NCBI GenBank assembly: GCA_030407315.1
Contig: JALQPE010000399.1
Location: 1 to 64,000 of the forward strand
Length of the DNA stretch: 64,000 bases
Origin: Asparagopsis taxiformis
Lineage: Eukaryota; Rhodophyta; Florideophyceae; Bonnemaisoniales; Bonnemaisoniaceae
Direction of reading: 5' to 3'
Shown here: positions 21,408 through 32,968 of the stretch, piece by piece
Numbering within the stretch: position 1 is the stretch's first letter
Layout of the letters: the number at the start of each line of letters is the position of its first letter
Position numbers and translations under genes: made by a program
Notes under the pieces: generated by a model
Told to the model about the DNA's origin: nothing
The model's input: only the letters and a program-made list of their open reading frames with translations
Databases searched by the model: none

Positions 21408-22970
21408 CTACTCTGCTAGGCATCGTTCGGATTCCGAGAACAGATTAGTAGGACAACGAGCGATTTGGAGTTGGGAGAGATTGAGATGCACAATTCAATG
21501 GCGTTCGCCCGGAAAATTACTTCACTGAGAACGTTTGAAGAGTTTGTATGTACACGTATCATGAGTGCCCTCAATGGACATGCTTCTTTCTATACATAAC
21601 CTGCTGAACAGCAGAGGAGTGTCAACGTGTGCACACGGGAAGAAGTATCGCACCTAGGGGTTCATCAAAATTGTATCACTGGACCATAGATCTATTCACT
21701 TGTTTGGGTATTGTTAAACTTGGCTTATGGCACAGCAGATTTACTTGTCTCACAGGAGGAGAGCTGTTTGAATATGTCTGTGGCCACAAACTTATTTCCG
21801 TAATACCCACTTGCGGAGTAGGAACCTATTTTGCAAGATTTCAGTCATGTATAGTACTTGAGCAGAAATTCTGGCAAACAACGCGTTGAATGAAGTCTAC
21901 TCCATATGGGCACGGAGCAGCACTCTGAAAGAAGGAATGAACAAAGTTTCAACAATATTGTGCCCTTTCGTCAGATAGTTATTTGAACAAGGCATGAGTG
22001 AGGCAATGGAATATCAAGATTCGTACATTTGGCCTTTCGTGCAGAGGACATTGATTGTCGTTTGTTGCAACTTGCTGTCACAGCGCAACACTAACCATTG
22101 CTCAGCGCTTGTTAATCTTGTAGAGAACGCTCGATTGAAAATAAAAACAGATGAATAAAATCAAAGCGGCAACCGAGACCATAACTTCGCTGCTATGGAA
22201 CGCAAGAGGAAGTTTCGGGCATTACGTGGACTCGAATACGCCACATGTTGCATGAATTCTGTTTGAATCTTTGGCGCGCTCCCAAGTGATAGTATTCAGT
22301 AGATTGCAGGCAGGAAAGGAAGACATGAAGTCTCTAGAATCGCATTGTTGTGGCTGTCAAATTTAGTTATCGATGTTTCCCTCGCTGTACTCATGTCACC
22401 AATTCGATGAATGTATGATACTTTTTGAGACCTGTCTCATGTCATACTTGTCATACGATGAAAAGTGACAGATAGACAATAGTTCAACATTGAAATTTCA
22501 AACAAAAATAACGATGACACACGAGAAACGTGTACGACACCCCATTATCATATGCCGGGCCACAATTCATAGAAGGGTGGCTGTTGAGTGTAAGGAGCAG
22601 AGAACTACAAACAACACCTGACGTTTTAGATCGTCATCGTCATGCTCAAACATTCGGTTATCTCTGACGTTGAATTGATCATCTCCTTCTACCTCTATCC
22701 GATATTTTTTGTTGGCAGAACGATTCGTGCACCATCAAAATAATCACTCAGAGGAAGGATTCCTGTCCACTCGCTTGTCATATGCGCCATTGTTGACAGA
22801 GCAATAATCCGTTAAGTGATGCATTAGAGTCAGTAGGTGGGCCTGAAAATTATTAAGCCAAAGCTTCATATCAGCGACATTTTCCGAGAAACTGCAATCT
22901 ACGTTCCGTTTGAGAAAATGACGTTCTAGACGTGCATCCACTTCAGAAAAGCCAGTGTCAGACACTTCCC
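21408..22970. other. unassigned intergenic stretch
   Basis: About 1.5 kb without a convincing coding frame, repeat or RNA gene. Confidence 0.4.
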
Positions 22971-23060
22971 GCAGAGTTTAAAGCCACCTCTCCTCCCTCC
23001 ACAACGCTCTCTCCAACCCATCAAACTATCCATCCTCCTCCCGCTTCCTCACTTATCATC

Positions 23061-23570
23061 ATGAAATTCACCGCCTTCCTCATCGCCTCTTTCTGCCTCA
23101 TCGCTTTCGCATCCGCTCAAAACAATCTTGACATCGATGCCGTCGATCACATGAGAAACCCCTGCGGTCCCCGCAGATGCTTGGTCGGTCAGAGACGCCG
23201 CCTCGCTATCGCCCGCTGCCGCCGATTCTCGTCTGTCTGCATGATCCGTTTTTGCCGTTTGAATGACCGTCGTGGATCTCGTTGTCTCCCCATCCCGCCG
23301 ACCCCGACACCCATGATGCCGACACCGACTCCTATGATGCCGACCCCGACTCCTATGGTACCGACCCCGACTCCGATGATGCCCACGCCGACTCCCATGG
23401 TCCCTACCCCGACACCCATGATGCCGACACCGGTGCCGTGCGCCAACATTTGCCGTCGCCGCCGCACTCGCAATGCTTCAAGGAGGCGTGCATTCAATGA
23501 CTGCCGTCGTATGTTTGATGTGTGCCGGGTAATTCGCTGCCGCCGTGGATTTATCTGTACCGAGAAATAA
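23061..23570 (+). CDS. secreted Arg/Cys-rich two-domain protein with long PTPM linker (copy 4)
   Basis: 169 residues, start at ATG 23061, where the signal peptide [20 protein letters not shown] begins. Domain 1 carries CGPRRC and the family cysteines, with [12 protein letters not shown] at its end. The linker has six TPTPM units alternating MMP and MVP, more than in the other copies. Domain 2 starts PCANIC and ends RRGFICTEK. It is an intact version of the sequence repeated at 24978-25486, which has lost one base. The function is unknown; it is secreted and strongly basic. A TTTAAA motif near 22977 is the only TATA-like element close upstream. Confidence 0.92.
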   Translation: MKFTAFLIASFCLIAFASAQNNLDIDAVDHMRNPCGPRRCLVGQRRRLAIARCRRFSSVCMIRFCRLNDRRGSRCLPIPPTPTPMMPTPTPMMPTPTPMVPTPTPMMPTPTPMVPTPTPMMPTPVPCANICRRRRTRNASRRRAFNDCRRMFDVCRVIRCRRGFICTEK

Positions 23571-24930
23571 GAACTTGAAGAGATGATGTATTGAAGCTCT
23601 ATGACGCTGTGGTATAGAAGATGGCTTGACATAGATTTAATGAGGAGCTTGTTGAGTGAATGTGATGAATTTTGCAAGAGGATTAGTTCACAAGTTTTTA
23701 TTACAAATAACGAAGGTGAGGGTAGGTTTGACAACGTCATATATTCTGATAAAGTGCATTTGAAGCGGTAATGTCCTATTCTTGCAGAAAAGCCCCTCAG
23801 TATATTGTAATACAAGGAAACCTGAGAATTAAGAAGGGGAGGCCGGAGAAGCTGATGTTAAGATGTTATCCGATAAGCAGGTAGCTCGAAAATGTTGCCT
23901 TATTAGAAGATAATTTACGCTGAACACAAGCAGTGAGAGCAAGGTTCGTAATACAAGGAAAACAAAAAGCCCCAGTACATTACACTCGTGATGAATTCGA
24001 ACAAAGGGTATTCTATTGGGGCTCCTTGCTGTGAAAGCCATGTAAGTAATACTTCATCAATGAACATTACATCAAATTGAAACAAGGCAGAGGCTGAAAT
24101 GATCAGCGAAAAATCTATCGTAACTTTCCTGAAATGTACAGGTGCATTGAGAATACCACACGATATGCTATTGTAAATGAAATGTTCTAGATTGATGTCT
24201 AGCCCATTATCTATTTCTGTAAGTGAAACGAGAAAATGGACTGTAACGATCTTCCTTTCCGATACGACGCATTGTTGTTTTGAACGCTTCCATTCTGGAC
24301 CATCACATGCATCATATTAGAGAAAGATTTTGTGACGTCATATGAGCGGATCCTCAATTCATACAGGGAGGCGTATGTCATTTGACATTACGTCATGCGC
24401 ACTGTCATACATTCCAAATCCATCGTCGGCGGTGGCGGTGTCACCTACTTCGATCATTCTTTCGACATCGTCAAGGAGTACGGTCGATATGATTGGTTGC
24501 CTACATCTAACGGGTATACGTGTTGTTGGATAGGGTGTGACTGAATTCAACAAATTTAGTACCAACGTAAACCGAAAGTCTCAAGCTCCGAATAGATCGG
24601 TCTCCTATCAGCCATGTGATTTCAATACATGATTGAGGCTTTCGCCCTGAGTGTGTAGCATGAATTCTACGATGTGGCATGATCACAAAGTGCACCTCTT
24701 CTGACAAGCTCCAACAGCGCTTCAACATGTTATTCGAAGATTTTTTTGCCAAGAGACAATTTAACATAGTTTGTTCGTGCAAGAGAAAGAAATGTCTTTG
24801 TCGACACATTCCTTCTCTATCCTTTGCTGCCATTGCAGCGTTTAGACTGTAATGGAATAACATTATCACCCAGCATTTAAGCAGCTCTTCTGGTCGAGTT
24901 CCCAGCCCAGCCTCACCAACTCACCATCAC
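23571..24930. other. unassigned spacer between duplicated Cys-rich genes
   Basis: No convincing gene. The duplicated segment starts again at about 24931. Confidence 0.45.
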
Positions 24931-24977
24931 CAACCCATCAAACTATCCATCCTCCTCCCGCTTCCTCACTTATCATC

Positions 24978-25486
24978 ATGAAATTCACCGCCTTCCTCAT
25001 CGCCTCTTTCTGCCTCATCGCTTTCGCATCCGCTCAAAACAATCTTGACATCGATGCCGTCGATCACATGAGAAACCCCTGCGGTCCCCGCAGATGCTTG
25101 GTCGGTCAGAGACGCCGCCTCGCTATCGCCCGCTGCCGCCGATTCTCGTCTGTCTGCATGATCCGTTTTTGCCGTTTGAATGACCGTCGTGGATCTCGTT
25201 GTCTCCCCATCCCGCCGACCCCGACACCCATGATGCCGACACCGACTCCTATGATGCCGACCCCGACTCCTATGGTACCGACCCCGACTCCGATGATGCC
25301 CACGCCGACTCCCATGGTCCCTACCCCGACACCATGATGCCGACACCGGTGCCGTGCGCCAACATTTGCCGTCGCCGCCGCACTCGCAATGCTTCAAGGA
25401 GGCGTGCATTCAATGACTGCCGTCGTATGTTTGATGTGTGCCGGGTAATTCGCTGCCGCCGTGGATTTATCTGTACCGAGAAGTAG
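24978..25486 (+). pseudogene. frameshifted near-identical copy of the gene at 23061
   Basis: Nearly identical to 23061-23570, including about 47 bp upstream of the ATG. One C is missing from the run at about 25331-25333 (GACACCATG where the intact gene has GACACCCATG). The frame therefore ends at TGA 25335-25337 after 119 residues, inside the linker. The second Cys domain remains intact in the +1-shifted frame up to the TAG at 25484-25486. The truncated product would keep the signal peptide and first domain. Identity stops sharply at the stop codon, with no similarity in the 3' flank. An AATAAA motif follows near 25515. Confidence 0.88.
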
Positions 25487-27410
25487 GTCCATAATGGACT
25501 ATTCGCGAGCTTCACAAATAAATACAAGATATGTACTGTTGAAATAAGACTGCTGTCTTTTTCTTGTTCGTAAGTTGCAATAGCAAAAGGAGAGGCTGAA
25601 GCTGTTTGTCACTTGATTGGAGCACATAATAAAGTTGAACCTTTTGTCATCGTCCGCTTCTGATATCTGTGTTATACGCTGCCCCTGATCGTTGGAGCAT
25701 TACTTGTTCCAGTACTATGGTCGTCACAGGCACTTACACCCGTTTTCTACGGCTGTAACAGTGCGCGGCATCTCTGTGGTCTGTTCTTGGAAATAATAGG
25801 CAGCTGTCCGCACCTTCGCAGATGACGCTTGATGTTGATTTCAGCTGCGTAGGATAACAGATGCGAACTGAAGAACCTCAGTCCGTACCGAACTTGCAAT
25901 TATATTGTGTAATTCGTAATTCCATGGTGAAGGCGAGCGAGAAAAGATGCCTATACCGGGCTGCAGGAACCAGTCTAAAGGGGTGCAGACAGGAATTACA
26001 AACTACAGAAATTAACCAATGAAAATCATACAAGTATTTTCTCTTCGCATGCCAGTCCTGGGAACGAAGATCAAACTTTGCCGTACGATGATCGAGTTGC
26101 CTCCCACGCGACTATGATACCACAGGCGCTCGGCATTTCTTCGGTGTTTACGTGTAGTAAGGACATGCGAACGGAAACGTAACCGCAACGAAAATTCTCA
26201 ACTACATTCTCGAGCACACCATTGGTTTCCCGACAATCTGAAATGCACGAGAAGCAAAGAGACGTGTTCGACGCATGGTATTCCGTGATAAACTTGTAAC
26301 ACATCAAGCATGATTGTGTCGTCAGAAAAGCGTACCCTATATTCTACGGTGTGATCAGCAAACTGCGCGCGCGAATACACAATGTATCACACGTTTGTTC
26401 AACGCGATAAGCGCCTAATATCGAGTGGCAAATGCGAAGCGTGGGTGGACGAAATGTCGTGTTGGATGCAAGCCAGAACTCAATAGTTGTACCCTCGTAT
26501 TGGAATGGGTAGGTAGTGAATTGAGATTAGTGGGGATCGTACACCGAATGCCGGATTGGAGCATGACTATTGAAATGCGACATGCGCCACATACCGGTAT
26601 GTAACATACGTGTTTTTCGTCTTCAACGCACGAATTACGGTCCGCCATGCGCGTCGCTTCGCGAATTGACGTACGGAGGGGATGTGCGCATCTAGAGCAC
26701 TCACCAAGGGGATCACAAAGGGTGCGTCGCGCACAAACTATTTGGGAACTGGTACACGACCTGCCACGTTTTGGGTTCCTTCGATGCCAATTCTACGATG
26801 CTCGTTTGTGCATGTCAGTATTACGTGAATTACGGTGCTGTGTAAAGCGCATTAAAATCTGAAGATGTAATGCCGCCCCGTACGTGAAACCACGTTCCCT
26901 TCACCTGACTAACAACTGTTCGTCTAGCCACGACGGCTGACTATGAGACAATTCAAATCAGGCCTTGCCCATTCGTGCATGCTGATGTAACAGAAACATC
27001 TTAAAACTGGGAATGTAGTACCCTAACTATAGATGCTTCACATTCTCCTCTCCGTTCGTGCACGTAGTCAATTGTGAGTCGCATGTACGCCTATACGTAC
27101 TCGATGCGCCAATTATTGTTTCTGAACTCGACCTCAGCGTCTGTCGCTCTTTGTATCCTGAGACAACGTACTCCCACCTCTTTCACGTAATGCCAACGTA
27201 TTCTTAGCTCACCTGCGTGGCACATGAATTCTCGACATCTCGATCCTTCATTGCCTTGTGTTCTGTCCCTTTCCAACTCACCGTCAGTCCAACATATGAA
27301 ACTAGGGCCAATAACTTACATCGAAAGCTTGCTGTCCGCACATTGTACCATTTTCTACCATCATATCCTTAGAGGAGATGAAGGAGACCTGATGCACCCC
27401 TCTCAATATT
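25487..27410. other. unassigned intergenic stretch
   Basis: About 1.9 kb with short frames only and no recognised motif, RNA or repeat. Confidence 0.4.
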
Positions 27411-27411
27411 C

Positions 27412-27419
27412 TATATAAG
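27412..27419 (+). promoter_or_regulatory. TATA box for the gene at 27531-28460
   Basis: TATATAAG about 112 bp upstream of the ATG. Confidence 0.6.
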
Positions 27420-27530
27420 TGCTCCATCTCACCGCTATACCATCACCTCTCTCCCATCCATCACTCAACAGCCCTCTACAGCTCCAATCTCCAACAGTAT
27501 CCAACATCTCCTCATTCACAACAAACAAAC

Positions 27531-28460
27531 ATGAAGTTGGTCTCATTCTGTGCCGCATTTGTTACCCTGATCGCGCTAGCGTCAGCACGGCCCTTCCATG
27601 CCGCCAAATGCATAGCTCTCGGCCAACAGTGTGGAAGAGTCCTCTCTAGACGAAGTGGAAGATGTAATCCTTTCACCGCCGCCAGATCTCAATCATCTGA
27701 CTGTTTCGCAAGAGCCTGCGGATTCTGCCGGGAAGATCCGGATCGTTTCTCTCGATTCCCTTGTAAAAACCCATCCGTGAAAAGTGCCTGTTATGAAAAG
27801 ACTTCTATGCCCAACATGCCTCCTATGCCAGATATGAACCCTATGCAGCCGGCTCCGATGCCGACTCGTGCTCCGCAACCACACAGGATGGATACTTCCA
27901 GATGTACATACATGGGTGACGACAAGGTTGTTATTGATCTTGGCCGCATCGAACTCACCTCTGGTTGGACCAGGATGAAGAGAGATGGCATGACTGGTAT
28001 TATTTTTGATGAAGGAAGCAAGTCGCAGAAGATCATTCCAGCTGGAACAAGGGGAACTATCTGTTTCAACCTCAAGTTGAGACAGGGTGGACAGTATTAC
28101 ACCACGGCCATTTCATCATCTCCGGATAACACGGAGCACAACGATGTTTGGATCAAGTCCAGCAAGGGATTCCGACTATTCAAGGAAGGAAACTTCCGCC
28201 CGAGGACTGGATCTTGGCTAAAGGGCTTCCAGAACCTCGGCCACAACAGGATCGCGGACATGTTGAAGACTGTTGATCACAATGGGCATTACCTTGTTAC
28301 TGATGTTGATGATAATGAAAGGTTTGAGATTTGTATCTCTGGACGCAGTACATTGTTTGAGATGTTCAAGTTGGTTCTCGTGCCGTGTGAGGGTCGAAAC
28401 TGTGGTCCAAAGGATGTCGCTGATCACCTTGAGAGCCTGCCGCCAACCCAGTGCATGTAA
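27531..28460 (+). CDS. secreted protein: Cys-rich head, Pro/Met linker, C-terminal beta-sandwich-like domain
   Basis: 309 residues. Signal peptide MKLVSFCAAFVTLIALASA, then a Cys-rich basic domain (about residues 25-85, with CIALGQQC and CGFC). A Pro/Met linker (MPNMPPMPDMNPMQPAPMP) follows, then a globular domain of about 180 residues (WTRMKRDGMTGIIFDEG, YLVTDVDDNERFEICISG) rich in alternating hydrophobic strands. The order of Cys-rich head, Pro/Met linker and second domain repeats the plan of the neighbouring small secreted family, so a common origin of the head and linker is plausible. The last domain looks like a beta-sandwich and could bind carbohydrate, but no specific family is recognised. 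An AATAAA motif lies near 28590. Confidence 0.88.
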   Translation: MKLVSFCAAFVTLIALASARPFHAAKCIALGQQCGRVLSRRSGRCNPFTAARSQSSDCFARACGFCREDPDRFSRFPCKNPSVKSACYEKTSMPNMPPMPDMNPMQPAPMPTRAPQPHRMDTSRCTYMGDDKVVIDLGRIELTSGWTRMKRDGMTGIIFDEGSKSQKIIPAGTRGTICFNLKLRQGGQYYTTAISSSPDNTEHNDVWIKSSKGFRLFKEGNFRPRTGSWLKGFQNLGHNRIADMLKTVDHNGHYLVTDVDDNERFEICISGRSTLFEMFKLVLVPCEGRNCGPKDVADHLESLPPTQCM

Positions 28461-28927
28461 TTGTGCACATATCTGAAAATAGTATTGAATGCCACATTGG
28501 TGAGATAATGATAAGTTTGTAGTCCCTTGATGAAGAGGGAGATGTCATATAAGAATTGAGCAAGTGCAAAGAATGAATCGGAAATCTGGAAAATAAAGTT
28601 GCTGTTTGTTTTAGGTGAAGCTCTGTTCCAATATTGGTGAATAGAACACTTGATTGATAGGGCTGAGAATAATGAAGTTGAATGTTGGGACGAAAAGGCT
28701 TTTCACTGTGGGGGAACAGATGCACTTGAATTATGCGTACGAATCGGCCGCACCTCTTCGAAAGGGTACAACCTTTGTGAGCAATTCACTGGGATGATAA
28801 TAAGCCTAGATTTAGAACCCAAGTTGATAAGTTGGATACTTTGATGCGATTCACATAAAGGATACTTTCCGAACTGTATCTATATAAATAGCAAAATTTC
28901 CTTCGTAGTGCCACGAGCACGTAGGGA
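28461..28927. other. 3' flank and spacer
   Basis: Probable 3' untranslated region of the preceding gene followed by spacer. No further gene seen. Confidence 0.45.
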
Positions 28928-28998
28928 ACGCCGGTGGTATAGTGGTAGCATACGCCCCTGCCACGGGCGAGACCCGGGTTCAATTCCCGGCCGGCGTA
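28928..28998 (+). tRNA. tRNA-Gly (anticodon GCC)
   Basis: Full cloverleaf. The 7-bp acceptor stem ACGCCGG pairs with CCGGCGT. The D arm contains TAGTGGTAGCA. The anticodon stem CGCCC/GGGCG closes the loop CTGCCAC, giving GCC. The T arm is CCGGG-TTCAATT-CCCGG. There is no intron and no encoded CCA. A run of six T at 29005-29010 is the expected Pol III terminator. Confidence 0.97.
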
Positions 28999-29004
28999 GT
29001 ATTA

Positions 29005-29010
29005 TTTTTT
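29005..29010 (+). terminator. Pol III terminator of tRNA-Gly
   Basis: T6 run seven bases after the tRNA discriminator base. Confidence 0.8.
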
Positions 29011-29515
29011 GTTATGTCATCGTAATTTTGGGATCTCGCGTCGATTCTGCACGGTAATATAGAGAAACGAAGTTGGCGGCGACTGGTATCGCAGGGAGTG
29101 TAAGGTCGCGATGGTTGGAAACAAAGCAACATGACCTGACATCTCTTGCAAGATCTCTACGTGCAGCACCATGTGTTACCGCTCAATTCAAGCACACAAC
29201 ACTATTTACAATCTGAGCCTGGCTTGCTGTGTTAACGGCAACGTCTGTCGACTCGCAATTCTTTCGATTACTGCGCATTTGATGCCCGAGGCTCCCGCAA
29301 CTACTTTTACATATCGAAACAAGTGCACACTGCCAAGAACTAATTTTCTATCACATACTCATGATCAGCCAAACCATCCGACCAGGCCCCGATGAATGTA
29401 TCCTCAGCCGGTGTTTCCGGCCTCCGATAGCGAACCCAATGTGCCAAAAAAATTGGTCGTCTGGCTGCGGCCACTTGCTCATGATTTGCATCTCCCCCAA
29501 CATGCATGCCATCTG
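29011..29515. other. spacer between tRNA-Gly and protease-like gene A
   Basis: No recognised gene; small frames lack any recognisable motif. Confidence 0.4.
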
Positions 29516-30728
29516 CTATTCCCGATTCGCTTTTCCCCAGATAAATTTCCACAGAATGAACAACATAATGACCAAGAAGGAGACACCGCCAACTACGCCT
29601 CCCACAATGGCGCCCGTTTTCGATGAGCCTACTTGTTCCATCATAGGAAGTTGACTCCCACTGGCAAACACCGGCTCCACTTCGCTCGATCGCGCAATTG
29701 CTATTCCTTGTTCTTGAATCCAGTCTAAGAGTGTACTTACCCGAATGAACAAACTCGGAGACCCCGCTTCCCCGCAGAGGCCCGTTCCACGACTAAGACT
29801 AATCAATATACCAAATTGCACGATGTTGTTGTCGCTGTCGTATTGGAATACCGGCCCTCCAGTATCTTGAAAACTGTAAAGTCTCGTGTCAGTCCATGGT
29901 TGCTGTGAAAAGGAAACGAAGAATTAGATGGATTGAAACATACCATGGCCCGCACCACCGGTTGCTATACCCGGCGCAGAAATGTCTGTCAGCGTTGAAT
30001 TGTTCTTCGAATGCGGCATTGCACGCTTCTTGTGGAGCTGTAGGTAAATCTACTTGTCGGAGACGGAATATATTTTCGTTTTGGTCTGTTCCCAGCGAGA
30101 TTGTGATACCGTACCCGGCAAACCTCAAAAAGCTTCCCTGTCGTGGCTCATTATTACTTGGGTTGAGTTTCATGAACAACATTGGCTGAGGTACTGGCCG
30201 TTCTAGCTGCACCAACACGATGCTTGGTTGTTCAGGCGAAGATAAGGGGTGAACGATTGTGCGCTCTATTGAAATCTGGGAGCCGCCCTCGGAGACCCAG
30301 CCAAATACAGAGAAAACGCGACGCGAACCAACAACGACAGTCGCATTGGAAGGATGCAGCAAACATAACGAAGACGTGAGAAGCCATGTGGGTGCGATAA
30401 CACTGGCCGCACACAGTTGTACAGCCTCGTTGGTTTGAAGGTTGAATACAATGATAACAGCAAGATGCTGCATCAATGACGGTGATGCAACTAATTGGCC
30501 GTTTAGTATACGACCAACTGGTTGGGTTGCTGGGGCGCTTGCGCTGCCATTTTGTTGTGGCTGAGGAAATATTGCAGATAGGTCGAGTTGGAAGATGTCT
30601 GGGGCTGGCAGCGGTGTTCCGAGCAACGGCGGGTCTGGTGACAGGACAGCTTGGCAGGAATCTGACGGGAGGACGGATTCATCCTGCGCAGATACAAGCA
30701 CCAGTAATAGAATGAAGACGGGAAGCAT
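29516..30728 (-). CDS. membrane-anchored trypsin-fold pseudoprotease A (all three triad residues replaced)
   Basis: Two exons, 30728-29944 and 29873-29516, joined over a 70-bp GT-AG intron (29943-29874). The product is 380 residues. Order: signal peptide MLPVFILLLVLVSA, a short propeptide with one Cys, R-ILNG at the usual activation site, trypsin-fold body, a single transmembrane helix (GAIVGGVVGGVSFLVIMLF) and a short basic tail. The His motif TAAHC reads TSSLC, the Asp motif DIALL reads SIVLV, and the joined Ser motif GDSGGP reads QDTGGP. All three triad residues are therefore changed (Leu, Ser, Thr). Peptidase S1 proteins without the triad are non-catalytic and often act as binding or regulatory proteins; the role here is inferred to be at the cell surface. 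The sequence is the most diverged of the group. Confidence 0.9.
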
Positions 30729-30991
30729 TGGTAATGATGGTGTTGGGCGGGTTACGACACAACCGGAATGGCAGAAGACATGATGGTTAGGGTTGCGTCC
30801 TAAGGCGTTGTTGTAATAGTTTCATAGCGCAATGTGATTGCTCATAAGTTGAGATTGTCATCGGCAACAACGAAGGATTTTGGCTGGAAACGCTGAATGA
30901 ACTGTGAACGTAAATAGAGCTGAAGAACGAGTACTCACAATGAAATAATTTGAAATATATTTACGAAAACCAAGTTTGAAAATCAATAAAT

Positions 30992-32425
30992 TCAAGACCC
31001 AAATTGATCGAAGAGTCCTATTTCCGTTGGGACACGTGGCAGCGGGGGAGGCCGCGGTGGATCTGTCGTGTCCTGCCCCGAAGGAACGATTACTGTCGAT
31101 GATGATGACGGTTCGTAGTTGTCTGCAACGTCAATCTGCGAAGATTTTCCTGAAGAGTTGGTAGGATATTCCGGTGGTCCGCGTGTTGAATTGTTACTAG
31201 ACCTATTTCTTCGTTTTCTCCAGCGATAAAAATATGCTGCGCCGATCAACAAGGCTGCGACCGATACCACGCCGACAACACACCCTATTATTATACGTAT
31301 AAGGTTGTTTCCTTCACCCTCCGGCCGTATACTGCCGTCACCAAACACAGTGCGCACTTGGTCCGTCGGTGTGAATGCGACCCTATTTTCGCGCATCCAA
31401 TCGATAAAAGCGTCGGTGCGCGTGTGAAGCGATGGAATTCCGGCCTGGGCGCAACCTTGTTGTTCAGTGGCAAGACCGATTAGCACTGGGTTGTCGTCTT
31501 CGTTGTACTGAAATATCGCTCCGCCCTTATCACCGATGCTGAATAAAGCAGTGGAGACGCATTTGTTAGAACAAGGTTGGTCGTTGGTGAATGATGTATT
31601 GTCAGTCAGTCAGTATACTTACCATACGCCACATTCAAGCTCCTCGTAACCTAGACAGAATTGCAGTTCTGAAGAAACCGTAGCGGTTAGCGTTTCGCGG
31701 CAGCGTTCAATCGGGAAAACGGGTATGTCGACTTGTCGTAACACGTTTCTCGTATCGCTTGGTTCTTCCCCCATCATGCTTTTCCCATATCCCAACACTC
31801 TGGAGAAGCTGCCTTGCGTGGGAATGTCCCTATTGGTGTTCACTAGCATAAACTGATTGCTGGGTGCATTTTCGCTCAGCTCAACCAACGCAATGTCATT
31901 AGCAGAATCGTCGTCATTTGCCTGAAAACTAGGATGGACTACGACTCGTTGCACACCGTTTTCCTTACCATTCACCGCTTGCACCATACTAGATGATACT
32001 TCTACAGCATTTGCGCCAACAGAAACGAAAGTGTCGCTGTCGATTTGGCAACGTGCGGCGGTGACCACCCATCTGGAAGAAACAAGAGACCCGTAACAGA
32101 CGTTGAGATTATCGGTATCAATGGGCGTGCGAACGAAGAGGACGGACAGTTGCACGAGACGCTCGGAGAAGACTCTGTGACCGTTGACGATTCGCATTGA
32201 GTGCATGTCAGACGAGCGTGTCTGTGCTACAATGGGCCGGCGTAGGCGGGTATCATGGCTGTTAGGCGCATACTGTCGCGTGCTCTCCAGGAAGGGACTG
32301 TCGGGTTCGAGAACGACGGGGCATTCTTGCTGACGCACGAGCGGGTGCCACAGCGGCCAGTCGTCCGAACGAGGGGTTGCGTGGACGATGGATAGCAGAA
32401 AAGCGACCAATATGGCGGGTCGCAT
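30992..32425 (-). CDS. membrane-anchored trypsin-fold pseudoprotease B (His to Arg, Ser to Lys)
   Basis: Exons 32425-31623 and 31538-30992 with an 84-bp intron (donor GTAAGT, acceptor TTCAG); 449 residues. Start at ATG 32425, which opens the signal peptide MRPAILVAFLLSIVHA. The propeptide contains RQQECPVVLEPDSPF, a block shared by the group. The activation site is R-IVNG. The His motif reads TAARC, Asp is kept (NDIALVEL), and the Ser motif reads GDKGGA, so two of three catalytic residues are lost. After the S1 domain come a transmembrane helix (IIIGCVVGVVSVAALLIGAAY), a basic stop-transfer RWRKRR and a ~75-residue cytoplasmic tail with the polyproline run PPRPPPLP. Such a tail could bind SH3-like modules; this is inference. 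Confidence 0.9.
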
Positions 32426-32963
32426 GTTGAAGGATATGGACTCGACGTGGTGCGGATTGTGCACGAGGCGAGTTTGACTGCACGTGGAAGACAGGAGGTT
32501 GGCGGGTATTCTGAAGTCGCGACTGCAAGTGCATTGTTATCCACTCTGGTTTACGGTGAAGAGATGTATCTAGGTTGTTTTATGATGTACATACACCTGT
32601 TGAATGCGTTTCGGGAGAGGACGACCTGATTGGGCACATGTGTCATGCGTTGAAGCTGCGTGGAAGTCTTGCTCACCCCGGATCATTCATGCACGTGTAT
32701 TTATCAAATTCGTGGTCAAACAACGAGACAGCCATTGATGGTGTGGTGCAAACTGTGAGCTCTATGTGGTTCACCGGACATGTGGTTCATTGGTTTCATA
32801 GATGCAGCACATTGCGACAAGTTGTTGACGCACCCTGCAACTAAATTTTTTGTTTTCAAACAAGCGCAGCAATCGATGACTTAGTATCATATCCATCGTA
32901 TCCCACTAGACCTCTTGATCAAATAATGGCTTTTAAAGTAAATATTTAGAAAGCGACTATATA
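32426..32963. other. spacer upstream of protease-like gene B
   Basis: No convincing gene. Ends at the target site of the copia element. Confidence 0.4.
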
Positions 32964-32968
32964 ATATG
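32964..32968. repeat. 5-bp target duplication (ATATG), left copy, of copia element 1
   Basis: ATATG repeated at 37759-37763 on the other side of the element. Confidence 0.88.

Noticed and set aside
26647..26862. Small frames between 25.5 and 27.4 kb
   Set aside because: No signal peptide, Cys pattern or TATA box in place.
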